Assembly: GCA_964431735.1 (NCBI GenBank)
Contig: CAYSLJ010000169.1
Coordinates: 1-14,822, forward strand
DNA from: CALARM01 sp964431735
GTDB taxonomy: Bacteria > Vulcanimicrobiota > SpSt-956 > JAKJGF01
Length of the DNA: 14,822 nt
Reading direction: 5' to 3'
Shown piece by piece: positions 6,515 through 13,380 of this stretch (position 1 is its first letter; each line of letters starts with the position of its first letter). The notes beneath the pieces are model-generated. The model saw only the letters and a list, made by a program, of their open reading frames with translations. It was not told the DNA's origin and did not search any database. The position numbers were made by a program, and so were the translations under genes.

Positions 6515-7252
6515 ATGTTATTAAAAGGGAAAGTAGCACTTGTAACCGGTGCAGGAAGAGGAATTGGCAGAGTTATTTCTTTAGCTCTGGCGGGAGAAGG
6601 AGCCAGGGTTATAGTAAATGATTATATAGAAGAAAATGCAAAATCTGTAGCAGAAGAAATAAAATCTGCCGGAGGAGAAGCAGAAAGTTTTCAATGTAAT
6701 GTGGCAAATTTTGAAGAAACCGGTAAGATGATAAAAGCAATATTAAAAAATAGTCCTGTAGACATTCTTATAAATAATGCCGGTATTACAAGAGATAATC
6801 TTCTGGTAAGAATGAAAGAATCTGACTGGGATGAAGTTTTATCGGTTAATTTAAAGAGTATGTTCAATTGTACTCAAGCTCTGGCTAAATCTATGATGAA
6901 ACAGCGTTATGGTAGAATAATAAATATTGCCTCTATAGTAGGGATTATTGGGAACGAAGGTCAGGCAAATTATGCTGCTTCTAAATCCGGTATTATAGGT
7001 TTCTCCAAGACAGTTGCAAGAGAACTGGCTACAAGAGGCGTTACCGTTAATGTTATTGCTCCCGGTTTTATTCAGACTGCAATGACAGATAAATTATCGG
7101 ATGATGCAAGAGAAAAATTATTTGCTTCAATTCCAATGAAACGCCTGGGAACAGCGGAGGATATAGCTCCTCTTGTAGTTTTCCTTTGCTCTGATAAGGC
7201 CGGTTATATTACCGGTCAGGTAATTAATGTTGATGGTGGTATAGCCATGTAA
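6515..7252 (+). CDS. fabG: 3-oxoacyl-ACP reductase FabG
   Basis: FabG performs the NADPH-dependent reduction of 3-oxoacyl-ACP to 3-hydroxyacyl-ACP in fatty-acid elongation. It is a 245-residue classical short-chain dehydrogenase. The cofactor motif TGAGRGIG is at 11-18 and NNAG at 87-90, with catalytic N112, S140, Y153 and K157 (YAASK). GFIQTAMTD and the end ITGQVINVDGGIAM are typical of FabG. The start at 6515 gives the usual MLLKGKVALVTGAGRG N-terminus; an in-frame TAA at 6479 excludes longer forms. The strong Shine-Dalgarno is oddly 41 bases upstream (see the leader feature). It lies between fabH2 and acpP as in many bacteria. Confidence 0.95.
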   Translation: MLLKGKVALVTGAGRGIGRVISLALAGEGARVIVNDYIEENAKSVAEEIKSAGGEAESFQCNVANFEETGKMIKAILKNSPVDILINNAGITRDNLLVRMKESDWDEVLSVNLKSMFNCTQALAKSMMKQRYGRIINIASIVGIIGNEGQANYAASKSGIIGFSKTVARELATRGVTVNVIAPGFIQTAMTDKLSDDAREKLFASIPMKRLGTAEDIAPLVVFLCSDKAGYITGQVINVDGGIAM

Positions 7253-7260
7253 TTTAGTAC

Positions 7261-7289
7261 TTGACATTATGGCTTACAGGATATAAAAT
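7261..7289 (+). promoter_or_regulatory. Probable promoter for acpP
   Basis: TTGACA (7261-7266) and TAAAAT (7284-7289) are separated by 17 bases in the fabG-acpP gap. Transcription would begin near 7296, about 40 bases before acpP. An extra promoter fits the need for far more acyl carrier protein than of the enzymes. Confidence 0.7.
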
Positions 7290-7337
7290 CTGCTAAATGA
7301 ATTTTCATTAAGCAAAAGATTAAGGAGGAAAAATATA

Positions 7338-7583
7338 ATGACTTATGATGAAATTGCTGAAAAAGTTAAGGCAATTATTGTTGAACAATTAGGAGTGGAT
7401 GAAGAAGAAGTTACCTTAAAGGCATCTTTTACAGATGATTTAGGTGCAGATTCCCTTGATAATGTTGAATTAGTGATGGCGTTAGAAGAGGAATTTGATA
7501 TAGAAATTCCTGATGAAGAAGCTGAAAAAATTACAAATGTTCAAGAAGCAATCAAGTATATAGAAGAACATTTAGGAGCATAA
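7338..7583 (+). CDS. acpP: Acyl carrier protein
   Basis: Acyl carrier protein holds the growing fatty acid on a phosphopantetheine arm and is the substrate of all the Fab enzymes encoded just upstream. The 81-residue, strongly acidic product has the attachment serine S39 in DDLGADSLDNVELVMALEE, an exact family motif. It ends with the usual helix around NVQEAIKYIEEHL. The ATG at 7338 follows AGGAGG at good spacing, in contrast to fabH1 and fabG. It has its own promoter and is the last gene of the fatty-acid operon. fabF, often next, is absent. Confidence 0.97.
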   Translation: MTYDEIAEKVKAIIVEQLGVDEEEVTLKASFTDDLGADSLDNVELVMALEEEFDIEIPDEEAEKITNVQEAIKYIEEHLGA

Positions 7584-7618
7584 TTAATCAAGTATTTGAT
7601 ATACGTGTAGCGCAGAAT

Positions 7619-7647
7619 TCTCCCTCTATAAAATATTTAGGGGGAGA
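7619..7647 (+). terminator. Hairpin downstream of acpP, possible terminator or 3' end stabiliser
   Basis: TCTCCCTCTA (7619-7628) pairs with TAGGGGGAGA (7638-7647) over 10 base pairs, one of them G-U, with a 9-base loop. No run of T follows, so it is not a textbook intrinsic terminator. It begins 36 bases after the acpP stop. Confidence 0.45.
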
Positions 7648-7667
7648 TTATTGCGGGAAAAGAAGTA

Positions 7668-7697
7668 TCTGAGGGCGTTTAAATAAACGCCCTCAGA
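7668..7697. terminator. Perfect 14-bp hairpin ending the fatty-acid operon
   Basis: TCTGAGGGCGTTTA (7668-7681) and TAAACGCCCTCAGA (7684-7697) are perfect inverted copies with only two bases between. The position after acpP suggests transcription termination, but no T-run follows on either strand. Termination without a U-tract or mRNA end protection are the alternatives. Further on, ACTGGTT (7713-7719) and AACCAGT (7737-7743) form a third, looser inverted repeat. Confidence 0.55.
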
Positions 7698-7794
7698 AAG
7701 TAGAAACATTATACTGGTTCTTAAAACAATACAATAAACCAGTGAAAATCCAGCCGAGTAATCTAATTACAGGTGTCAGTTTTTTATTTATTTT

Positions 7795-8742
7795 ATGAAG
7801 GAACAGGATTTTACCTCACAGGAAGGTTCATCTGATTCTGTTAAGCTAAGCATTATTATTCCTACATTTAACAGAAGAGACGTACTTTTTTATTGTTTAA
7901 AATCTCTTTCCAATCAATCTTTTCCCGGGAATAATTTTGAGGTTTTAATTATTGATGACGGTTCTACAGAAGATATACCTTCATTAATAAGAGAATTTAA
8001 TCAGAGTTTATTTATAAGATACTTCAGACAGGATAAAAAAGGTCAGGCCAGTGCAGAAAACCTTGGTATAAAATATGCCTCAGGGGAAATTGTTCTTTTT
8101 TTAGATAATGATATGATTTCCACGCCAGGACTGGTAGAAGAGCATTTTAAATTCCATCAAAAATATAAGAATTATATAATAAGAGGTTCTTATGCAAATA
8201 CTTCAGATTATATTAACCCGGAAGCTGCCAGTGAAGGAAGGTTTTATTCTTCGGCATTTTTTATAAATGGCAATGTATCTATGACAAAGGAACTTTTATT
8301 TAAAGCCGGTATGTTTGATGAAGATTTTTCCGGTTATGGCTGGCTTGATCTTGAACTTGGTGTCAGATTAAAAAAGATAGGCGCTAGAGCTATAACAAAT
8401 GAAAAAGCCTTTACCTATCATTACCAGAAGAGTATTGTTCTGGACGATCTGGCTGCGATTTATAAAAAAGAAGTGGAAAGAGGGCATATGGGAGTGCTGT
8501 TTTATTTAAAACATCCCTGTTTAAAAGTTAAACTTGCTACAATGAATCCTCTGGTTATTTTTACCGGTTCTCTTCTTTATAAATTTGACTGGCTAAATCC
8601 TTTAAAAGGTGGTAAAATATTATCCTTCCTGTATAATCATAAATATTTTTTTAATCATGCAGTAAATCTTGTAGCTATGTCCTTTTATAGTTATGGTGTC
8701 AGAGAAGCTCTTATAAGAGTAAAACGTGATAATATTATTTAA
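7795..8742 (+). CDS. Family 2 glycosyltransferase
   Basis: This 315-residue protein is a GT-A fold glycosyltransferase that should transfer a sugar from a nucleotide sugar. It has LSIIIPTFNRRD at 18-29, IDDGS at 53-57 and the metal-binding DxD-type motif D104-N-D106 in FLDNDM. A C-terminal acceptor-side motif GYGWLDLELGVRL (180-192) resembles the galactosyltransferase-like C-terminal module found in some GT2 enzymes. There is no signal peptide; the C-terminal 70 residues are hydrophobic in patches but lack a clear membrane helix. Donor and acceptor cannot be named; a role in surface polysaccharide or lipid glycosylation is only a guess. The start is uncertain: AGGTG lies about 19 bases before the ATG. 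It follows the hairpins after acpP and ends 13 bases before the thpR start, so it probably heads the thpR-recA transcript. Confidence 0.85.
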   Translation: MKEQDFTSQEGSSDSVKLSIIIPTFNRRDVLFYCLKSLSNQSFPGNNFEVLIIDDGSTEDIPSLIREFNQSLFIRYFRQDKKGQASAENLGIKYASGEIVLFLDNDMISTPGLVEEHFKFHQKYKNYIIRGSYANTSDYINPEAASEGRFYSSAFFINGNVSMTKELLFKAGMFDEDFSGYGWLDLELGVRLKKIGARAITNEKAFTYHYQKSIVLDDLAAIYKKEVERGHMGVLFYLKHPCLKVKLATMNPLVIFTGSLLYKFDWLNPLKGGKILSFLYNHKYFFNHAVNLVAMSFYSYGVREALIRVKRDNII

Positions 8743-8755
8743 AAGGTAAATGATT

Positions 8756-9316
8756 ATGAATCACCGTTTATTTATCGCTATTAACCTGGATGAAATGTTA
8801 AAAGAACAGCTTTCTATTATATTAGAAGAGCTCAGGAAAGAAGAGCCTTCTGTAAAATGGGTTGAAGCTCGTAATTTACATATTACACTTAAATTTCTTG
8901 GAGATACACCTGAAGAAAAAATTATAATTATCAAAAAAGCCTTGAAAAGTATAAATTTTTCGTCTTTTGCAATTAAATTAAAAGATCCGGGATGTTTCCC
9001 TAATACAAAGGAACCAAAAATACTGTGGCTTGGTATTTCAGAAGGAAAAAATGATTTATTACAATTAAACAGAGAAGTTGAAAATGTAATGAAAAAACAG
9101 GGGTTTCCTGAGGAAAATAAAGATTTTAAATGTCATATTACTCTGGGACGGGTGAAAAAATTTAAAAAAATTTATTCTTTTGAAAAATTTTTAACAAAAA
9201 TCGAAGGAAAAGATTTTATAAAACAAAAAATAGAACAGATAGAATTGATAAAAAGTACTCTTTATCCGACAGGACCTGTATATGAAATATTAGAACAATA
9301 TTTATTGAAAAAATAG
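8756..9316 (+). CDS. thpR: RNA 2',3'-cyclic phosphodiesterase ThpR
   Basis: ThpR (formerly LigT) is a 2H phosphoesterase that opens 2',3'-cyclic phosphates at RNA ends. Both catalytic HxT motifs are present, in LHITLKFLG and CHITLGRV, about 85 residues apart. The protein begins RLFIAINL, as usual. Two ATGs are possible: 8750 and 8756. AAAAGG at 8741-8746 is only 3 bases from the first but 9 from the second, so I chose 8756, giving MNHRLFIAINLDE and 186 residues. The gene follows the glycosyltransferase by 13 bases and precedes recA by 41. Grouping of thpR with recA and rny is common in bacteria; cinA, often there too, is missing. Confidence 0.93.
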   Translation: MNHRLFIAINLDEMLKEQLSIILEELRKEEPSVKWVEARNLHITLKFLGDTPEEKIIIIKKALKSINFSSFAIKLKDPGCFPNTKEPKILWLGISEGKNDLLQLNREVENVMKKQGFPEENKDFKCHITLGRVKKFKKIYSFEKFLTKIEGKDFIKQKIEQIELIKSTLYPTGPVYEILEQYLLKK

Positions 9317-9357
9317 CTTTTATGAAAAAATAAATTTTAAAGAGAGGGGATTATATT

Positions 9358-10383
9358 ATGGAAGAAGAAAAACAGAAAGCTCTTGACGCGACGTTACTTC
9401 AAATCCAAAAGCGTTTCGGTAAAGGTTCTATAATGCAACTGGGGAAGACTGAAGCTCTTAATGTTGAAAGTATATCTACCGGTTCAATAGCTTTAGACAG
9501 AGCACTTGGTATAGGTGGAGTTCCCAGAGGAAGAATAATAGAGATTTATGGCCCGGAAGGTTCCGGGAAAACCACTATGGCATTACATATTATAGCTTCA
9601 GCTCAGAAAGAAGGAGGCACTGCAGCTTTTATAGATGTAGAGCATGCCCTTGATCCTGAATATTGTAAAAAACTTGGTGTTAAAACAGATGATCTTTATA
9701 TCTCCCAGCCAAATACAGGTGAAGAAGCTCTTGAGATAGTGGAAATGTTAATCAGAAGTAATGCTATAGATGTAATAGTCCTTGATTCTATAGCGGCTCT
9801 TGTTCCGAAAGATGAAATAGAAGGTGAAATGGGGGACCCCCATATGGCTCTTCAGGCAAGACTCATGTCTCAGGCGTTGAGAAAACTTACGGGAGCTGTA
9901 AGTAAGTCAAAAGCTGTAGCTATTTTTATCAATCAGATAAGAATGAAAGTAGGCGTTTATTTTGGTAATCCGGAAACAACACCGGGCGGCAGGGCTATGA
10001 AATTTTATTCTTCTGTACGTCTTGAGGTCAAGAGAGGAGAATCTATAAAAAAAGGTAATGATATAATAGGATCTTCTACTAAAATAAAAGTTGTTAAAAA
10101 CAAAGTTGCTCCACCTTTTAAAGAAGTAGTACTTGATATGATGTTCGGAGAAGGTATATCAAAAGAAGGTGAACTTGTAGATATAGGTGTTGAACAGGGG
10201 TTAATAGAAAAAAGTGGTGCATGGTATACCTATAAAGAGCAGAAAATCGGACAGGGCAAAGAAAATGTAAAGATGTACCTTGCAGAACACCGGGATGTTT
10301 TTGAAGAAATTGAAAAAGGAATTCGGGAGAAGCTTAATCTTTTATCCGGTAAAAAAAAATCCGATAATATAGATGAAGAATAA
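9358..10383 (+). CDS. recA: Recombinase RecA
   Basis: RecA forms filaments on single-stranded DNA, pairs homologous DNA and triggers SOS repressor cleavage. The 341 residues contain the Walker A motif GPEGSGKTT (65-73), the Walker B strand VIVLDSIAALVP and the loop sequence NQIRMKVGVYFGNPETTPGGRA typical of RecA. The C-terminus is acidic (DNIDEE), as expected. The ATG at 9358 follows GAGGGG at good spacing. No LexA-type operator is recognisable in the 41-base gap from thpR, so SOS control, if present, would act upstream of the glycosyltransferase or through an unfamiliar box. rny follows after a spacer with its own promoter. Confidence 0.98.
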   Translation: MEEEKQKALDATLLQIQKRFGKGSIMQLGKTEALNVESISTGSIALDRALGIGGVPRGRIIEIYGPEGSGKTTMALHIIASAQKEGGTAAFIDVEHALDPEYCKKLGVKTDDLYISQPNTGEEALEIVEMLIRSNAIDVIVLDSIAALVPKDEIEGEMGDPHMALQARLMSQALRKLTGAVSKSKAVAIFINQIRMKVGVYFGNPETTPGGRAMKFYSSVRLEVKRGESIKKGNDIIGSSTKIKVVKNKVAPPFKEVVLDMMFGEGISKEGELVDIGVEQGLIEKSGAWYTYKEQKIGQGKENVKMYLAEHRDVFEEIEKGIREKLNLLSGKKKSDNIDEE

Positions 10384-10421
10384 GAAAAGTAAGTGAAATA
10401 TCTCACAGATTCAATAAAGTC

Positions 10422-10450
10422 TTTACAAAAAATATTAATCGTGATAAAAT
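10422..10450 (+). promoter_or_regulatory. Probable promoter for rny
   Basis: TTTACA (10422-10427) and TAAAAT (10445-10450) are separated by 17 bases, and TGA directly before the -10 box forms an extended -10 element. Transcription would start near 10457, giving a leader of about 90 bases before the rny coding region. Confidence 0.65.
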
Positions 10451-10500
10451 TATTTACTTAAAAGTTCTTTACTTTAAATAAAAGGTTTAATTTTTATAAT

Positions 10501-10545
10501 AAGGAGGTGTACACCTGAGTTAATTAATTAATCAGGTGCCCAGCG
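10501..10545 (+). promoter_or_regulatory. Structured leader of rny: Shine-Dalgarno, hairpin, no standard start codon
   Basis: AAGGAGGTG (10501-10509) is an excellent Shine-Dalgarno. No start codon at normal distance opens a frame of more than a few codons. CACCTGA (10512-10518) pairs perfectly with TCAGGTG (10532-10538); after bulged G10519, TTAA (10520-10523) pairs with TTAA (10528-10531), leaving a four-base loop. Folding leaves 9 unpaired bases from the Shine-Dalgarno to ATA at 10546, or 12 to GTA at 10549, close to a normal spacing. The RNase Y frame is closed by TAA at 10525, so the start must lie between 10528 and the membrane segment. Confidence 0.55.
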
Positions 10546-12081
10546 ATAGTAAATGTTATAATTGCTATAATCATATCATTATTAGCAGGAGGGCTAATAG
10601 TATATTTTTATCCTCAGGTAGGTTCCAGAGATAGAAAGAAACTTGAGCATGAAGAGAGAGAATCTATTAAAAGGGAATCCCAGAAAGAAGCTGAGGCCAG
10701 AAAAAAGGAAATTCTTCTGGAAGCCAGGGATGAAGCACATAGAATCAGAAGTGAGGCTGAAAAAGAAAGTCAATCCAGAAGGAGAGAATTACAGAAAGCC
10801 GAACAGAGATTAATTCGTAAAGAAGAGGCTATTGATAAGAAAATCGAAGAACTGGAGAAAAGAGAAAAGAAGCTTAATCTCAGAGAAAGAGAAGCAGTTC
10901 GTCTTAAAGAAAGACTCCAGCAGCTTAATTCTCAACAGAGATCGAAGTTAGAACAAATATCTGATCTGACTACTAAAGAAGCCAAGGAACTTCTTATGAA
11001 GGAAATAGAAGAAGAGAGCAAACAGGATGCTGCCCTTTCTGTTAAAAAAGTTATAGAAGAAACTAAAACACAGGCTGAAAGGGAAGCTCGAAAGGTAATA
11101 ACTCTGGCCATTCAAAAATGTGCAGTAGATCAGGTAGGCGAATCAACTGTTTCAGTAGTACATTTACCGAATGATGAAATGAAGGGAAGAATTATAGGTA
11201 GAGAAGGTAGAAATATAAGAATGCTGGAAACCCTTACCGGTATTGATTTAATAATAGATGATACACCGGAAGCAGTTATATTATCTGGCTTTAATCCTAT
11301 AAGAAGGGAAATTGCAAAGCTCACTCTGGAAAAACTTATAGTCGACGGTAGAATACACCCGGCAAGAATAGAAGAAATGTTCAATAAAGCAACCAAGGAT
11401 ATGGAAGTGAGGATAAGGGAAGAAGGGGAACAGGCTTCATTTGCAGCAGGTGTCAGTGGATTACATCCGGAACTTATCAATCTACTTGGAAAGTTAAAGT
11501 TCCGAACCAGTTACGGTCAGAATATACTGCACCATTCTATTGAAGTTGCATACCTGGCAGGGGCTATAGCAGCTGAATTGAAAGCAGACGTAAATATAGC
11601 CAAAAGAGCAGGGTTGTTACATGATATAGGAAAAGCTGTAGATCAGTCTGTAGAGGGACCTCATGCGATTATAGGATCAGAAATACTGGAGAGGTATAAA
11701 GAATCTCCAGCTGTAATCCATGCAGTTGCAGCCCATCATGAAGATATTGAACAGAATACAGTAGAAGCTGTACTCATACAATCATGTGATGCTATTTCTG
11801 CAGCCAGACCTGGGGCAAGAAGAGAAACATTAGAGAGTTATTTAAAACGTCTGGAAAAACTGGAAAAAATAGCAGATTCTTTTGTAGGAGTAAATAAATC
11901 CTATGCTATTCAGGCCGGTAGAGAAATCAGGATTATTGTTAAACCTGACGATGTTGATGATTACACAGCAGCCAAACTGGCGAAGAATGTTGTTAAGAAA
12001 ATAGAAAAAGAATTGGAATATCCCGGACAAATAAAAGTTACTGTTATCCGGGAAATCAGAGCAATTGAATATGCTAAATAA
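10546..12081 (+). CDS. rny: Ribonuclease Y
   Basis: RNase Y is the membrane-anchored endoribonuclease that starts mRNA decay in many bacteria. The first in-frame ATG is at 10996, but the frame is open from 10528 and encodes a classic RNase Y N-terminus: a membrane anchor (VIIAIIISLLAGGLIVYF) and a long charged coiled coil to about residue 150. Counting from 10546, a KH domain has GRIIGREGRN at 214-223 and an HD domain has LLHDIG with H359-D360. Total length, about 511 residues, is normal. No ATG, GTG or TTG exists in frame before the anchor; ATA 10546 or GTA 10549 are the best-placed starts, so the exact start is unsure. A base error could also have removed a normal start. It has its own promoter and a strong terminator. 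Confidence 0.92.
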   Translation: MVNVIIAIIISLLAGGLIVYFYPQVGSRDRKKLEHEERESIKRESQKEAEARKKEILLEARDEAHRIRSEAEKESQSRRRELQKAEQRLIRKEEAIDKKIEELEKREKKLNLREREAVRLKERLQQLNSQQRSKLEQISDLTTKEAKELLMKEIEEESKQDAALSVKKVIEETKTQAEREARKVITLAIQKCAVDQVGESTVSVVHLPNDEMKGRIIGREGRNIRMLETLTGIDLIIDDTPEAVILSGFNPIRREIAKLTLEKLIVDGRIHPARIEEMFNKATKDMEVRIREEGEQASFAAGVSGLHPELINLLGKLKFRTSYGQNILHHSIEVAYLAGAIAAELKADVNIAKRAGLLHDIGKAVDQSVEGPHAIIGSEILERYKESPAVIHAVAAHHEDIEQNTVEAVLIQSCDAISAARPGARRETLESYLKRLEKLEKIADSFVGVNKSYAIQAGREIRIIVKPDDVDDYTAAKLAKNVVKKIEKELEYPGQIKVTVIREIRAIEYAK

Positions 12082-12136
12082 TTTATAAAGCGTTCAGCAT
12101 ATCAAAAAATTATAAATGCTGAACGCTTTATAAATT
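12080..12136. terminator. Bidirectional intrinsic terminator between rny and the PilT-like genes
   Basis: Bases 12080-12100 and 12116-12136 are perfect inverted copies, a 21-bp stem with a 15-base loop and a GC-containing core (AGCGTTCAGCA). The stem starts inside the rny stop codon, and TTTTT (12135-12139) follows on the plus strand. The convergent gene ends at 12138, so the same hairpin can stop transcription from both sides. Confidence 0.9.
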
Positions 12137-12137
12137 T

Positions 12138-13352
12138 TTATGTATCTTCCTGACCGGTAAATCGTTCATGAGAAATACAATAGTTTTTTATCATATCCCG
12201 GGAAATTTTGTTCTGTTTTAATAGATTTTCTAATTCACCATCAAGGGATTGCATTCCTTCCGCTCTGCTTCTTTCGATAATCATTGGTATTTGTGAAATA
12301 TTTCCTTCTTTAATTGAAATTCTGACTTCAGTATTGGCCAGAAGTATCTCTGAAATCAAAGCTTTACCCTGTGATGATTTTTTATGTACTATAATTTGAG
12401 ATATAACTGCAAGTAACGCTTTAGATAGTTGCTGATATATTTTGTTATGCTCTGATGCCGGGAAAAGGCTTATTATTCGTTCCAGAGTTTTTACAGTACC
12501 TTTTGGATAAAATTCTGTTATTACGAGCATACCGGCCATAGAAGCTTTTAATAAAAGCTCTATACTATCTCTATCCTCTGGTTCACCGGTTACTATAACA
12601 TCTACATCCTCTAAAAATGCCTGTTCTATGCCCTGTTTATACGAAGGTATATCTTTTCCTACTTCTTTATGAATAACAATGGATTTCTTTGTAGGATGTA
12701 TAGCTTCTATAGTCTTCTCCAGAACAAGTATTTTACAGGTTCTTGTATTACTTATAAATTTGAGCAGAGCTCCTATTGTAGTTGTTTTTCCACTGTTAGG
12801 AGGACCGGATATTATAACCAGACCCTGTTCATTTTTGGCTATATCTTTATATACTCTGGGAAGATTTAATTGATCTATAGAAAAACTTTTTGATGGTAAT
12901 CTTTTAAATACACCTCCAATACCTCTGTTTTCCTTTCTTAAATTAGCTCTGAATTTACTTAATCCGGGTATTTCATTACAAAATTCTACACAATAGTTCT
13001 TTTCAAATTCATGAATTTTTTCTGATGGACAGTATTGATATAAAAGTTTTGCAGATTCTTCTACAGTAAGAGGTGGCAAATCTGTTACCAGAAGTTCACC
13101 ATTATACCTGAAATAAGGTGGAAAACCCGGTGATATATGCAGGTTTACTACAGGTGGAGTTAAATCCATCATTATTTCAAATAAACTTTTTATATCATAT
13201 TTATATTTCAGTTTTGTTTCAATAATTTGAAATTTCCCGACTTTTGTTTTTTTTGCTTTTGATACCTGTTCTTCTTCCAGATTAGTTATAATTTCCTCTT
13301 CTTCCAGGACTTTTGTCTCTTTTTTACCTCTTTTCCAGATACGTCCAAGCAC
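12138..13352 (-). CDS. PilT-like type IV pilus ATPase, divergent
   Basis: This 404-residue protein matches the whole PilT retraction-ATPase fold. After a charged tail of about 50 residues comes the PilT N-terminal domain (LTPPVVNLHISPGFPPYFRYNGEL, 64-87, and KFRANLRKENRGIGGVFKRLP, 133-153), then the RecA-like motor. Walker A is GPPNSGKTT (183-191) and the Walker B glutamate is E257 in VTGEPED. GMQSLDGELENLL (366-378) is the usual PilT tail. Several hallmarks are lost: the Asp-box IEDP is LEKT, GEMRD is GEPED, the His-box LHTN is FYPK, and AIRNLIREGK is EVRISIKEGN. It probably binds ATP, but activity may be altered. The GTG start at 13352 follows AAGGAG at good spacing; the related gene ends 28 bases upstream, so both form one operon. 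Confidence 0.85.
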   Translation of the reverse strand: MLGRIWKRGKKETKVLEEEEIITNLEEEQVSKAKKTKVGKFQIIETKLKYKYDIKSLFEIMMDLTPPVVNLHISPGFPPYFRYNGELLVTDLPPLTVEESAKLLYQYCPSEKIHEFEKNYCVEFCNEIPGLSKFRANLRKENRGIGGVFKRLPSKSFSIDQLNLPRVYKDIAKNEQGLVIISGPPNSGKTTTIGALLKFISNTRTCKILVLEKTIEAIHPTKKSIVIHKEVGKDIPSYKQGIEQAFLEDVDVIVTGEPEDRDSIELLLKASMAGMLVITEFYPKGTVKTLERIISLFPASEHNKIYQQLSKALLAVISQIIVHKKSSQGKALISEILLANTEVRISIKEGNISQIPMIIERSRAEGMQSLDGELENLLKQNKISRDMIKNYCISHERFTGQEDT

Positions 13353-13380
13353 GTTTTATTTACTCCTTCCTCATACAAAA

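Noticed and set aside
7254..7268. TTTAGTACTTGACAT before acpP as a FapR-type operator
   Set aside because: Only one half-site resembles the Bacillus FapR box and there is no matching inverted half.
10495..10500. TATAAT directly before the rny Shine-Dalgarno as a second promoter
   Set aside because: No -35 box lies at suitable distance, and transcription would begin inside the Shine-Dalgarno.
11130..11480. Open frame on the minus strand inside rny
   Set aside because: It lies wholly within the KH-domain coding region, has no Shine-Dalgarno and resembles no protein family.
10996..12081. A short 361-residue RNase Y starting at the first ATG
   Set aside because: The upstream frame is open and encodes the expected membrane anchor and coiled coil in continuous register, so this ATG is internal.
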